Shown here piece after piece: positions 10,901-22,630 of a stretch of 64,000 nucleotides of DNA. The stretch comes from Saturnia japonica (Eukaryota > Arthropoda > Insecta > Lepidoptera > Saturniidae), in the NCBI GenBank assembly GCA_033032175.1, contig CM065311.1:2039190-2103189 (forward strand). The letters are read 5' to 3'. Within the stretch, counting starts at the first letter, position 1. Each line of letters starts with the position of its first letter. The notes under the pieces are model-generated. The model ran no database searches. It was given only the letters and a program-made list of their open reading frames with translations, and was not told the DNA's origin. The translations under genes were made by a program, and so were the position numbers.

Positions 10901-12412
10901 CCATTAGCTCGGTGCAGCTTTCAGAAGAATTTCTAGTCCACACGTGTATGGAGACTCCACAGTATGGCGCTTTCTCTTCAATCCAAGCTTGTTTATAGCG
11001 TTTCTCCTGGTCTTCTGTAGACTCTTTTCCTCCCATCGTGCATACATAACATGAAACTTGACTCGTCCGAAAACTTTATTCTTGATCAGTCATGCAGAAT
11101 CCAATTCGTGTGTTCTCTAGCGTAACTCAGCCTTGAATTTCGATGCTACCTTTCGAGTTTTGGACCATTTGCGGGTCTAATGGCTTCAAATTTGCTTCAG
11201 CAAGATGCCGCCTCGTTATACACGTGCTCGGATTGCTCTCTTCAGCACGTAGAAGATGCGTTTTGAATTCAACAGCTATTTGAAATTGATTTCTCAACAT
11301 TGTTGCCATCATATATCGATCCTCACGCGCTGTCGTGCATCTTGTACAGCCTACTCTTGCTCTTGGATTATTAGATCCAGTCTCTTCAAATCGCTGGAGA
11401 ACTCTTTGAACGGTTGATAACGACACACTAACAGTTCTCTCTGTATAACGCTGATAGCGCCCCTCTTCAAGCACTATCAGAATAATTCTGGTACATTCTT
11501 CAGGGGTTAGTGGCATGTTTTTAATTGAACTTCATCAGAATAATTAATTTCCATAAAAGAAATGCCATAATTTATATTATAGAACAGAAATAAAAGTAAA
11601 ACAAACGTTTTCAAAATTATTATTTAAATTTTAAAAATAGTTTCTTTATTAATTTATGATTTTAATACAATCACCAAAAATAGAGAAAAATGCTTAATTT
11701 CGTTCTATATTGACAATGAAATACACTTTAATTTAGTTTTTATTTCCACTGTACTTATAATTAGGCTCAAAAAATGACTGAGAGAAAATAAGAAATATTA
11801 CATACGCGACACAGTGGGCTGCAGTAATAACAGCTGAATAGCTCAGGATGGTTCCACCGCATGTATGTGACCACAAGCCCCTTTCGAGGTGCAAAATAGA
11901 CGCGATACTTGGATACGTGTTGAGTGTGGTGGCTGTTCCACCCACAATCCTTCCAGAGTAAGCGGAGACAGCTGAATAAATAAAATATAGATAGACAAAT
12001 TTGTTATCGGATAAAAAATCTGTTAAACGAAATGAGTTTAGAGAAAAAAAAAACATTAATTCCCTAACAGATTTTCATAAAATTTTGTGTACGGGTAGTA
12101 TAAATCATTCCGTAATTGATAGGCTATAGTGATTGTCAAAAATATTTTTAAATTAATAAAATACGACGAATATATTATTTATATTAATTCCCAACAACTT
12201 TTGACACATTATCACGGGCACATCGCTAGTTACATAATATAAGGCAAACGACAACAAACAACTACATGACAGTTCAAAATCCTGCCAAAAACTCTTCCGC
12301 CTAAATCTTTTGCATTTTATTTAAATTAAAAATTTGATTAATAATCATAAAAAATATCCTTACCCGCTACCGCAGATAGATAAAGAGCCAGTAAAGCGGA
12401 CAGTGTATACAT
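7952..12412 (-). CDS. Gene A: secreted S1-family serine protease with Gly at position 189 (chymotrypsin/collagenase-like pocket)
   Basis: Four exons read on the minus strand: 12412-12364 (signal peptide), 11971-11806, 9856-9598 and 8245-7952, all with GT-AG introns and phases adding to 255 codons. Residues 1-16 are a hydrophobic signal peptide. Activation is after Arg24, giving mature IVGG. The triad is His69 (TAAHC), Asp114 (DNDAAIL) and Ser212 (GDSGGP). Framework motifs match lepidopteran alkaline trypsins ([19 protein letters not shown]). The residue six before the catalytic Ser, which is Asp189 in trypsins and in genes B and C, is Gly206 here (codon GGC, against GAT in B). That argues against Lys/Arg specificity and for a chymotrypsin-like or brachyurin-like pocket; this is inference. 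Intron 2 carries a Tc1 relic and intron 3 a LINE scrap. Likely a midgut digestive enzyme. The gene appears intact. Confidence 0.9.
8440..8735 (+). pseudogene. LINE reverse-transcriptase scrap in gene A intron 3
   Basis: Plus-strand reading gives [10 protein letters not shown], then DPYTYLG, then [20 protein letters not shown] and ETWTLVV-like residues (here [12 protein letters not shown]). These are recognisable as the C-terminal RT region of a lepidopteran non-LTR element. Stops and frameshifts are present, and no ends are visible. Confidence 0.65.
8736..9060. repeat. Three diverged ~125-bp tandem units in gene A intron 3
   Basis: Units starting near 8736, 8866 and 8988 each begin with a 'ctyttrggrttycac' type sequence followed by 'caggyactccag' and a TTCGATTTTT-like stretch. 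They are diverged from each other. Confidence 0.5.
9061..9597. other. Rest of gene A intron 3
   Basis: AT-rich intron sequence with a dispersed lepidopteran-type repeat at about 9275-9515 ending in a GGCCGAAACGTTGAG motif. No coding signal apart from the flanking exon. Confidence 0.4.
10239..11516 (-). pseudogene. Degenerate Tc1-like transposase in gene A intron 2
   Basis: Minus-strand reading begins [20 protein letters not shown], continues through an HTH region ([15 protein letters not shown]), then QDNAR, then RSPDLNPIE, and after a gap [11 protein letters not shown] and the C-terminal end near [15 protein letters not shown]. Several frameshifts break it, and the catalytic motif is split by a roughly 190-bp insertion. 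No convincing terminal inverted repeats were found. It is spliced out with intron 2 of gene A. Confidence 0.8.
10485..10690. mobile_element. 192-bp insertion with 7-bp target duplication inside the Tc1 relic
   Basis: CTCGATG occurs at 10485-10491 and again at 10684-10690. Removing 10492-10690 restores the continuous transposase motif DLNPIEHAWDE. The insert holds short TAGCGACAT-type repeats at its left end. No terminal inverted repeat or poly(A) was seen, so the class is unknown. Confidence 0.6.
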
Positions 12413-12453
12413 TTTGACTGACAAAACAGTACGCGATATAAATATCAGAACCG

Positions 12454-12532
12454 TATATATACTAAAACAGTCGATATCAATAGACAATCAATTAAGTATA
12501 ATAAATCGGTAAATTATCTAATTGTGATAAAG
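12454..12532 (-). promoter_or_regulatory. Gene A proximal promoter
   Basis: A TATA box (TATATATA, 12454-12461) sits 42 bp upstream of the ATG. CAATCAATTAA (plus-strand reading) lies at 12485-12495, and GATA-type motifs at 12514-12519 (TTATCT) and 12525-12531 (TGATAAA). The same order and spacing occur upstream of genes B and C. GATA factors are known drivers of insect gut genes; their role here is inferred. Confidence 0.7.
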
Positions 12533-12596
12533 TAGGCACGAAAAATATGTAAGGTACGTGGGTTATTCTAAAAATGAAATGAAAAATAGTTAGAAT

Positions 12597-12900
12597 ATGA
12601 AAGAACAAAGTTTATTTATATCTTTTCAAAATATTTTCCTCCAACCCCAATGCACTTATGCATTCGGGTCGAACCAGCTTTCGAAACATTTAAAAAATGT
12701 ATGTTGTGGGTGGTCCAAAAATAACCGCCGAAATTCTTCGACGGCAGGTTTAAATTTTCAATCACAAAGCATTATTTTTTACCGCGGGAAAAAATAATCG
12801 CATGTATATAAATCTGAGCTGTACGGAGGATGGGGTAAAATTTGTAGCCTCGAAATATTCAAATAGTTGTTACCATTTTCTTGATAACTGTACACTTTTT
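12597..12900 (-). pseudogene. Mariner-like transposase C-terminal relic
   Basis: Minus-strand frames give HPPYSSDLYTCDYFF, a decayed form of the mariner PYSPDLAPCDYFLF motif, followed by VEEFRRLF-like residues and FFKCFESWFDPNA near the C terminus. Frameshifts separate the pieces. It lies just upstream of gene A. Confidence 0.6.
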
Positions 12901-13640
12901 TTAACTGTAAATGCCGGTCAAAGTGTCTTCAAAAATTAAGGACAGTCTCCTCAGAAAGTTTTCGTGTAGGTACAATGGTTAAGGTTACTGTCCCATCTCA
13001 AAAAGCCATTATGTTTAGTAGGTATTTTCTATCCATTTTTGTGCTGTATATCTGTGCGTTGAATGGCATCATATTCTGTTATTGTCAAAGTAATACACTG
13101 CTGAATAAATTATTTGCCTTCTTTCACAAGTTGCGTTATTTTTTTCCTCTCAAAACTTAATAATTCACGCACTAATACACGTCTATACAAATCCTACATT
13201 TTTGATATTTTATTAGAGCAATAAGAGCATATATAGCAATAATATACACGCAATATGTATATTGATACATTTTCGATTCATTTATTATTCGTCATTTATG
13301 TATTTTTAAGCTAAATTCATAAAGATTATTAGTTTGTATATAATATTTTTCCTATTCTTAAAGTTTAGAATTGCACAACCCTATTCTATTCAAGCATACA
13401 AGCATCTTTTCATGTAGTCACTACACACTTCAATATAAAATTAACGTATTCTAGGTGCTAGTGTTTGCAGGAAGCGCTACATCCAGTTGTAGATCCAGGC
13501 GAAATCGTTAATAAATCTATGGCGTTAATAAATTAAGTAAATACATTTTCTTTGTGCTAAAAAACAATTCATTTCTTTAAATTTATGTGCACTGGTCTGA
13601 AATCGGTTTCATGATGATACAAAGAACGACTGATCTACCT
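12901..13640. other. Spacer between mariner relic and gene B 3' flank
   Basis: AT-rich, no coding signal. From about 13585 the sequence resembles the gene C 3' flank at about 34830 (GCACTGGTC followed by GATACAA), so this part belongs to the duplicated gene unit. Confidence 0.45.
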
Positions 13641-13880
13641 ATTTTCGTTTATAGCGTATATTAAAAGTGTAAATAATATATAAATAAAACAAGATAAAAA
13701 TAAAATTAAAATAATGAGGTTCATGTATCATAATATGTTTTATATTGTCAACAAAACAGAAATTGCATTGAATCTGTTGGATAGTTTTCTAAATATCCAC
13801 AATATTAAAATCATAGCTATAATAATTGTAAATACATTGTTTTGTTATTAACGTTGTTTATATTTCTAGGATAGAACGGA

Positions 13881-16800
13881 TTACATGTTATTCCAGATCC
13901 ACCCAGCGAAACGGGAAACACGAGCGTTGACACCAGGGAAGCGAGCCTGTGCACAACCTCTTCCGAAAGAGCAGACGCCGACAACAATTCCTCTATGATA
14001 GAGAGGACCCCCGGAGTCACCGGTGCATTGATCACGACCGCCCACATCTAACCATCCGGAGCACAGCATGTTGGCAGTGATTGTACTTATCCCAGAATAA
14101 CGCGATCTACACGTCGCTTGGTTGACGGTCCATATTTGAACGTGACGGAGATTCGTAACATGTGCTCCACCGAACTGGAAATGTTATTATTATGAGACAC
14201 AAATTTACCGGTTGAGAAGGGTTAGACGATGACCTGAGTTCCCACAAATTAAAAATACAAGTTAAAAAATAGCACAAAGTTTCATATTAACTAGGAGTCG
14301 CCCAATGATCGAAATTCGACCAGCGACTTTTTAATCATAGACCATTTTCTGTTTGGCATTTGCAGTATGAACCTAAACAACGAATATTACTTCACTTGCT
14401 GTCACTTTTCATTGAGTGACAATGTCAATATTTTGGGGTGCCTAAGTTCAATGGCACTGGTCGTGTTAGGATTCACAGTATTAATTAATTTTTTAAAATT
14501 AAATAAGTAACAGATATTATAGATAAATTTTAGCTTTCTGCACTCCTTCTCCATATAACTTTAACCATGCCAAATCTCAGTCTTCCGTGCACGCAATACC
14601 CTTAAAAAGGGGTAGGTATTAATTTAATGACAATTACCTAAAAATTTAAATCCGATATTTAACCGCAATGGTGACGATGATTGTATTACTATTGTGAAAG
14701 ATGTAGGAACTTTTTCAGTGCATGTTGGTTAAGTGAACTATCAACGGTAATATGGTATTTTTAATAAGTCATAATCTAGCATTTGGGTCAGAATCTCTCC
14801 TAATATAAGATATGATGATAATATGGGCGAATATTGTATCTCTTTAAAAATGAATAAAACGTGATATTGATTCTGAATTGTAGCTCTGGAGAACACCAAT
14901 AGGTTCATTATAAAATTGACGTAACGTGCCATGTCTAATTTACAGTTACAGTAAATACATTCAAGCAGTAATAAGCAGATTGGGAATGATGGTCCAGTGA
15001 TAGAAAAAGATTACTAAGCGGAGGACGGGCTCTACATTACAGCCAAAATGGCAGAAAATGTATATATAAATGCAGTGCAGGACGCTAATCAAATCTAAAT
15101 ATATATAAAAATAAACACTCAATAGATTGCGCTGAAATTTGTCACACAGTTATTAGGATCTACGCATCTAAGAACGGATTCAACGTGGATTGAAAGGGTA
15201 TTCAAAATATATATGGAGAAACGGAAACGGATCTTCGGATTTTGATGAAATTTGGCATATAGTTTGTAACCTGAATTAACACATAAAATACTTTTACTCT
15301 GATAAAGATGCAATTACAAAGTCCACGCAGATGTAGGCGCGAGCAGAGCTTAGTAAAAACTAAAAAGGTAATGAAAACACTTACAACAGTAGCACCCCAT
15401 CCGGCTGCCCAAACAACCTGGTTATCAGCAAGATTGTAGTTAAGAGGGGAGTATGATGCAGCGCGAACGTTATTATTGAAAATGATGTTAAATTGAGTTC
15501 GCATAATAGCGATGTCACTGTCAAAAGTGTTCCTGTTATAGCTTGGATGAATGATTAAGCGGTTGACCAAGTGTACAACACCTCCGCTAGTTGATGAAGT
15601 AGAACCCACCCGAATACGCCAATGAGTTGCTAGGTCACCGCTGAAATTAATAGAGATAAATTTTATACGCGGCTTCATACGTAGTTTTTCTCTAGACATT
15701 GGTATTAATGTACAGCGTACATGACCGAATCATTTCACTTTTTTTTTTTAATTCTTTTTATAGGTTGTGACGATTTGGCTCAAGATGGTGATACGCTAAG
15801 TCTAGTGAGGGAACTGGCTCCCAAGTGGAGCTGCCAGAACTGACTAATAGTACATTTTCATCTTGAGGATTATACCTAGCTAGATGGCCGTTACAATATT
15901 CCTTACCACCATCCTATAATTTCATCACGATGTTTACTTTCAACGAATGTTCAGGGGCATTGTAGAGATTCCAATTCACGTCGGTCAACGCAGAGACAAA
16001 AAGTCGACGTGGCGTCCGTAACAAAGACATCATTGCTTAAATGCAAGTCTAAATTAACGGGCAGAAATTATTTTATATTGTATAGTAATTTAACAGTGAG
16101 TTTTTATAATCCGTTAAAACAATGTATATGGATAAAAAAAACAAAAGAAGTGTTTTAAGGACCAAATGAAAATACAGTATTCAAATGAACAGAATCCCAA
16201 TTGCATAAAATAAATATATTTTAAATGAAACGTGATGTGTCTCGTAGAAATTTTAAGGTTTTCAATTATTTGTCTTAACATATTATATACCATCAAATAA
16301 TATAATCAATAAATGCTATGCTTAACTAAATCAAAGAGAAATAAATAAAACTAGAACACTCACGAGACACAGTGGGCCGCAGTAAGGACAGATCGAATGT
16401 TCAGGATGGTACCACCGCAGCTTTGTCTCCATGAGTTGGTTCTACTGAACAGCAAAGCAGCAATACTTGGGTATACACTGATTGTAGTTGCAGAACCACC
16501 CACAATCCTTTGAGGGTTGGCGGGAACAGCTGTGTGAACAGAAAAATATTTCGATAAATAAATAGTTTTTAGCCCGATCGAAAAGTTCTTTAAAACACGA
16601 ACTACGGAGTATACACATCGTAGTATTATTCCATAGTATATTTTATAAAATAAATAATTCTACTGAAAATTCAGTGCTAATATTTGACGTTCAATAAATT
16701 TATATGAAAGTTTGTTGTAACATATAATTCTACCAAATCCTTGGAGGAATTTTAGTAAGTTGTTCTATAATTTGGATAAACAAAATATTGGGAGAGAGAG

Positions 16801-17208
16801 ATAGCTCTGATTTGATACGAGCCACCTCCTTTCCTGTTAACGCATCGCATTATGGTGTTCTAATAATGCGCATAAAGATGAGTCTTATGGTGAATTATAA
16901 AAATATATACAAATAAATATATATTGAAACAGTAATCTCAAAGACTGCTGAACGCCTTGAGATTCCAAAGGATCGAAGGTTTTCATATAGCATCAGGTGA
17001 TATTGATGTTTTCCGAACCGGTGGTTAGTGTTTTAAAGATCATACCGTTCCTTTTTATGATTTAAATTTAATATAGTATTTTTAGTTGTTATTTAAACCT
17101 TCAAAATATTATCCTATGAATAATTTATATTACAGAATAACATAACAAAATATGCTTACCTGCCGCCGTAGAAAGGCAAAGAGCCAATAAAATGATTATT
17201 TTATTCAT
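13881..17208 (-). CDS. Gene B: secreted alkaline trypsin
   Basis: Exons 17208-17160, 16529-16364, 15640-15385 and 14174-13881 on the minus strand, 254 aa, with consensus splice sites (for example donors GTAAGC, GTGAGT and GTAAGT). Residues 1-16 ([16 protein letters not shown]) form a signal peptide. A short propeptide ends in PQR24, followed by mature IVGG. The triad is His69, Asp114 and Ser211. Asp205 corresponds to Asp189, so cleavage should be after Lys/Arg. CSFGRGC and [11 protein letters not shown] are typical of lepidopteran midgut trypsins. Exon structure is the same as in A and C, and the closest paralog is C, with homology extending into both flanks. Intron 2 holds a dispersed repeat near 15765-16035. 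Complete and apparently functional. Confidence 0.93.
15765..16035. repeat. Dispersed repeat family 1, copy in gene B intron 2
   Basis: Shares TGACGAT, GGAGCTGCCAGAA-like, CTTGAGG, CTAGCTAG and TTCATCACGATGTTT blocks in the same order with 365-660. A shorter related piece lies near 63340-63425. Confidence 0.6.
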
Positions 17209-17249
17209 TTCGACTAAACAAATAGTATACGGTATCAAATTTTCAACAG

Positions 17250-17342
17250 TATTTATATGAAAAATTTGTCAAAAACAAACAATCAATTAAGTTTTATAAA
17301 TCTGTAAATGATAAGAGTGATAACAGAGGGGAGTTCCGTTAT
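17250..17342 (-). promoter_or_regulatory. Gene B proximal promoter
   Basis: TATAAATA (17250-17257) lies about 42 bp upstream of the ATG. CAATCAATTAA is at 17280-17290. Two GATAA motifs lie at 17310-17314 and 17319-17323. GAGTTCCGT at 17331-17339 and the following ATTAATA are shared with gene C. Upstream homology to C continues with gaps to about 17550, just before repeat X begins. Confidence 0.75.
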
Positions 17343-17572
17343 TAATAATCAATTAACATGTAGCTTCTGCATTCGTCTTCTCCTTTGTATGAATAAATTA
17401 ATAAGTATAGGACGCAATTTTATTAATTGCGTATTAGAAAGAAATGTTATTTTGTTAGCTTTTGATTATCGCATAATTAGCCTAATGTCTGTCTTGATTC
17501 GTTGTATATTTAGTGTATCATAATGATATGGCGTGTTCAAACAGAGATAGCTTTAGGGTCAATACCCCCTGA

Positions 17573-20500
17573 GGCAGAATCGAATTTTCACGGCGTTTTT
17601 ATATTCTCTTTATACAAATTTGGACTTTACAAATTTAATAGATATATAACTCAATATACTTTTAGAAAGTAGACTCTGAGCCATTGGAAATTGAGCCTAA
17701 AACAATATTTTGTCGTAGTTAATAATATTTTGTAATTCAATGTTAAACTATTGGGTATTAGGACATGGTAGTTATGCTTGACTGGATCGCTACCACCTAC
17801 TATAGAGGGACATTTAGGGTTGTCGCGAACCGGGACCAGTTGGTGTATTTCCAACAATCAAGCAGGTATCTTCTCTACCGTGACCAACATGCACATGGTA
17901 ATAATCCCGTCGTATTAATACTCTTTTGGTTTGTCGCGTTTCCGGATCACTGTATATTCAGCTACCGAGAGGCTTGCTGACCGTACCGGAATAACAGCGG
18001 CGGGCGGCCGTCGGTGAATTGCTGATCTATCAATGATTGCCGTTGTTTTTAGGTTTTACTTACTCTCTTTACCATCAAGCATATTGCAGTAATTTTACCG
18101 TGTTACTAAAAACAATTTAATTATTAAAACATCAACTATATTAGGTGCTTGAAGATAGCTTTTCTAATTGAGGATGGTAGTTAACAAAGTGAGGGATACC
18201 ACTACCATGAAAAAATTGTGTGGGTATTCAGAAATAAATTTATTTCGTTCAATAAATTATGTAGTTGTTTTTTTTTATTAATTGTTATTAGAATTTAAGT
18301 TTCTAATAGCGGTCCACAAAGTGCCTTAAGCAACTTATATTCTGTCTAAGAACTTAATAGCATTAGTATTTGTCGAACACGTTCGACCGAGAGTAACATG
18401 TTACAAGGCCTTTTCTGCTTCAGTCAGTATGCGCCTTTCGGTTGGTAATAAACGCATAAATATTTTAATGATTATATTTGTTTTGGCTTCATACAAAACT
18501 TATTAAATTTTTATGACCTCCTTTATCAGTCGGTCTATCCGATTTAAATTATATTTTAAAGCGGAAATTGTTTCGGTACGCCATCAGTGCATAATTTTGA
18601 TAAGCCGCAGTTGTAATTTAGAGCACTGTTGACTCATGTTGTACAAGTAATAAAACTGAATAGATGTTATTCTGTTTCTCCGACGCGAAGCTTACGGCCT
18701 TATGCTCGTTATATAATATGCGAGCTTCATATTTAGTATTAGCTAAATTATACATGTTTGTCGTCTAAGTCGTTGAATTATAGTTAACCATACTAGCGAC
18801 TTGTTTTAGAACTTTGATAATGAAATGAACTTTGTATTGACTTACGTTGCTTATCAGAATGTGTCACTTCACTTACACTTCAGAATAAATATCAAGTATT
18901 CGGTGTGTAGCGGAATTAAGTTAAAACCTTTGCGAAATTATATTTGAAAACGGAAGTTTACTTCGCTGTTTAATCAATTTCGACCAACACTACCACTAGT
19001 AATTTTACATAGTATTTTAACAATAAAATAACCCAAAAATTTTTACCAGTGCGTGTCGGACCACGCGAAGTGTAGGGTTCCGTAGTTGCCCGTTACATTT
19101 ATGTAAACTTATCTGAATTTGTACGAAACGACTTCTCCGAGTACATATTATGTCAAAAAGATGGTTGACTATTACTCGTTAAGGTGCGAATGCACTAGAG
19201 CGGCGCCGAGCGTCGCTGCATGGTGCGGCACAACGCGTCATAAAGCGTCAAAATATTATTTGTATCATTTTCACATATCCAACAACCGTTTAGCTGATGG
19301 GCCGGATAGGGGAAGCACTTGACTCTAATAAAAATTAGCGCAAACAGATCCTTGAATCGAAAAATGGTTTTCACACACTCCCAATATTTTAGAACAATCT
19401 ATCCAACGATACCCTACACGATGGGATAGACGACAAAAAATCGTTTCCAATTTACCTGTACGTTAGGTACCTCAATAATTTTGTTTTTGTTTTTATTTTA
19501 CCATTTTGTCGTTGTGATTAATATGTATACCCTACCAAATTACAGCTTTCCAGTACTAAAAATCTTTAAGCTAAGCATAAGCTAAGCCGCAGACGGGACA
19601 GACAAACGGACATAACGAAATTATAAGGGTTTAACGAAACTCTAAGAAACAAAGGGCTCGTTTAAGATTGTAAATGGCTTTACATTCAAGATTATTAAGA
19701 AATTTAATTTGAAGCTATAAGTAGTCATAATTAATAATTACAATGATTAATCTTATCAAAATATTATCTATGAATGATACGAGGGAACCCCTCCCCTATT
19801 CGTAATCCGTACCGAAATGTCCAAAACTGTTGCAAGTTTTATTGCAGAAGATAAATAAAACACATTTTTAGTAAATAATCTATATGTAAAGGGTATATCT
19901 AATCATATTATAACTTTATAATCATTTTCAAAAACCGAGTCATTTTGAAATCAGTCGGTCGGTCGATCAGTCAGTCAGTCAATCAATCACCTCTTTGCCT
20001 ATTGCATATTGAAAGACAATCGTACATAAGAAGTAATTTTTTTTTAATAGAATATCCTGATAGATACATAGATATACAAAGGATACTATACCAATATGCC
20101 ATAAAAAAAAATTTCTATGTCCGGATTTAACTCAAAAACGGCTTGACTTTTTAAAATGAAATTTGATATTGAATGCAATTTGGTACATATGAAGCGTATA
20201 TCATTGGTTAATTGATACAGGGTACCAATAAGAATTTTCAATATTAGTTTTAGAATTCAATTTTATATGTATTAAGTCTCAGCCGCTTTTGACAAAATTT
20301 CTTAATTGATAGGCTATAAGAATCGTCAACAATAATTTCATAAATAGGTATGTAAAAATAAACAATTTTGACAATTCTCAACCAATTTTCATTTAAATTC
20401 TACACGAGAAGTACATACCATTCGTCAATTGATTGGCTTTTGGAATTGTAAATAATAGGAGAAAAATAAAATTACGGGATGAAAATAACTATTACGTAAC

Positions 20501-20917
20501 AATAAACGCGTGCGGAGCCGCGGGCACTCCCCTAGTGTAATATATTTAAATTAATTCGATATAAATTAAAAAAAAAAGCTTTTTAATGGAAGCCCTATGA
20601 CTATTTATATCCAATCTAAAACATGCCTTTGAATTTATCTAGTATTTACTCTAGAAAAAGGAATTGGATCACCTTGTATGAGTGTTGCTAGCTACAATCC
20701 AGAAAACGAAACAGTGCAAGCGTAACAGTACAAAACTTATATAATGCAATCCTGTAAAAGTTTTATCACCTTATTAGAACCAGAATTATCACCTTAAGTT
20801 AGAAGTTAGTGCCAAGTTAGAAAAAAGTTTTAAAATATTTTGTAAATGTATTGAAGGACGTACATTCCTACAGCTATAATTAAAGAAACTGCAATGTACC
20901 TTGGCTCCCTAAACTTG
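17573..20917. repeat. Segment X, copy 1 (3.3 kb, intact)
   Basis: Nearly identical by eye to 22635-28241 after removing the LINE at 23740-25904 and one target duplication. It begins at GGCAGAATCGAAT and ends at CTCCCTAAACTTG. No credible gene lies inside; the short frames (for example 17765-17980) are conserved only because the DNA is. It includes older TE debris such as a TE tail at about 20290-20535 and CAGTCAGTCAGT microsatellite near 19965. Compared with copy 2 it lacks about 70 bp of GC-rich sequence near 19197. Confidence 0.85.
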
Positions 20918-21982
20918 CCTTAGCCCTTCGACGAGGGCGTCCCATCTGTGACTTCTGAGTTCTAATATACGGGCTCTAACCGATCTTTGAAGTGCGCGTA
21001 AACGTGCGCGGTTTTCCTCGGTCGGATAGTGGTCGTGCGCACGAGTCGCCGCGTTCTTTTCCGTCAACAACGCCCGCACGTCGGCAGGGAGTACGAAGCG
21101 GCGATCGCTCGCCTCTTCGACCTCTCTCGAGGCCTCTCCGATGCCGGCCTGCAGGTGGTCGACCAGGGAATCGATCGCGAGATCTACGTCCGCAACGGAC
21201 CCCAATACGTCCGGGATCCTATCTAAGCTGGACGAGGACGGCCTGTCCGCAAGATAATGTTTTAGCCTGGCATAGTCAACCACTTGGACCGAAGGAGGGC
21301 TAGAGTCGTCTGGTTGACCTAGCTGCATGATGACCGGACGGTGGTCGGAGTCGAGCTCGTGTACGACTCGAATGAGTCGTAACCGAAGCGCGATACCTTT
21401 AATGAGAGCTACATCAAGCACTGTCGGCATACAGTTGTCTTGAAAGTGGGTGGGAGTGGGTGGCGCTATGACATCAAAGTTTAGCACGTTCGTTAGCTCT
21501 TCGAGTTTAACCCCATTACTGGAGTCTCTCCAATTGCCAAACGAAGTGTGTCCACAATTGAGGTCACCCGCTATAATGACCGATTCACCGAGCGAAAGTA
21601 GCTTTTCTAGGTCAGACCTGAGAGGCTCTTTCCTCGGCGAGAGATAAACTGAGACTAACGTTATGGACGGGTGGTCGGTCATTCCTAGTCTACACACGGA
21701 TACTTCCATATTGGTAAGTATCGGAGGATCTACCGGCGTACAATATAACGATCGTTTGTAATAAATGAGAGTGCCGCCTCCGCGGCCGGCCCGGTCATTT
21801 CTTACAATATTGTAGTTCGCGATTTTTGGATCACGTTTAGCACGCTTTAAGAGCGTCTCCTGCACTAAAAGAACATCTACTTGGTGATCTTTAAGAAAGG
21901 TCGCGACGAGATCACGCTGCGGAAGTAGGCTTCGCGCGTTAAAAAATGAAAGATTTAACGCTTTCGGTTTAAACTTAGCCAT
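20918..21982 (-). CDS. LINE ORF2 apurinic-like endonuclease domain, truncated
   Basis: Starts ATG at 21982-21980. Exonuclease-endonuclease-phosphatase motifs run in order: FFNARSL, VQETLL, GGGTLIYY, VYLSPRK, AGDLNCGHTSFG, DVALIKG, DSDHRPV. The key Asn, Glu, Asp and His residues are present. It nicks target DNA for target-primed reverse transcription in intact elements. The frame is cut at the X junction after about 355 residues, before the RT domain, so it cannot support movement. Confidence 0.88.
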
Positions 21983-21991
21983 TGAAAGGCC

Positions 21992-22630
21992 CTAATTTTT
22001 ATTACTACTCGCCTCGCGATCGAGACGTTGTAGTGTCTCTACGAGGCGGGGGAAAGCGCAAGCGGTCTTGATGAGACCGAAGCGCTCCAAATGGTCATTG
22101 TATTCGATGAGCTCGCGGATATCGTGCTCGCGGGTGAGCAGTATCATTAGGTCGTTACTATTGACGAAAGTGTTAGCGGGCGCGCGGGGCGCAGGAGCGC
22201 GGGGCGCGGGAATATCCATAGCCATAAGGGGCTGTGGATTGGGGCGGCGGGGGCCCCATGCGTTCTGCGATGAACGCACGGGTTGCGGTTGCACCACGCG
22301 GGGTGCGGAGGGGCCGGCGGCGGCCGGGAGCTGGCGCGGGACCGGCAGCGCGGGAAATTCCCCTGACGCCAGCAGGGGTTGCGCTTTGATGGCTGAGGCG
22401 GGGGGCGCCGCCCGGGGGGCCGCCTGCCTCTGTGTACGTGGCCGCGTGGTACGCGGGGCCTTGGGGCAACCGCGATAATTCGCGGGATGCCCCTCCTCCC
22501 CGCATAACACGCAGCTCGGGGGGACGACGGAGTCACGCTCGCGCGTGCACTCCCGTGTGGGGTGGTCCTCTCGGCACTTTACGCACCGCGGACGAGAATG
22601 ACAGTTACGGGCAGCGTGCCCGTACAGCTG
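21992..22630 (-). CDS. LINE ORF1 gag-like protein, C-terminal part
   Basis: Minus-strand frame open from the junction to the stop at 21992-21994. It encodes three zinc knuckles in a row (CQLYGHAARNC, RCVKCREDHPTREC, SCVLCGEEGHPANYRGC), then a Pro/Ala-rich linker, then a short C-terminal region ending EASSNKN. Jockey-clade ORF1 proteins typically carry such knuckles and bind the element RNA. The N-terminal part is missing at the X junction. The stop lies nine nt upstream of the ORF2 ATG, as expected for coupled translation. Confidence 0.8.
   Translation of the reverse strand, partial: QLYGHAARNCHSRPRCVKCREDHPTRECTRERDSVVPPSCVLCGEEGHPANYRGCPKAPRTTRPRTQRQAAPRAAPPASAIKAQPLLASGEFPALPVPRQLPAAAGPSAPRVVQPQPVRSSQNAWGPRRPNPQPLMAMDIPAPRAPAPRAPANTFVNSNDLMILLTREHDIRELIEYNDHLERFGLIKTACAFPRLVETLQRLDREASSNKN

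Noticed and set aside
17765..17980. 71-residue frame present identically in both X copies
   Set aside because: Conservation reflects recent DNA duplication, not selection; no motif or start context.
22068..22536. Several overlapping long frames on both strands in the GC-rich block
   Set aside because: They are shadows of the LINE ORF1 zinc-knuckle frame; GC-rich codons suppress stops in other frames.
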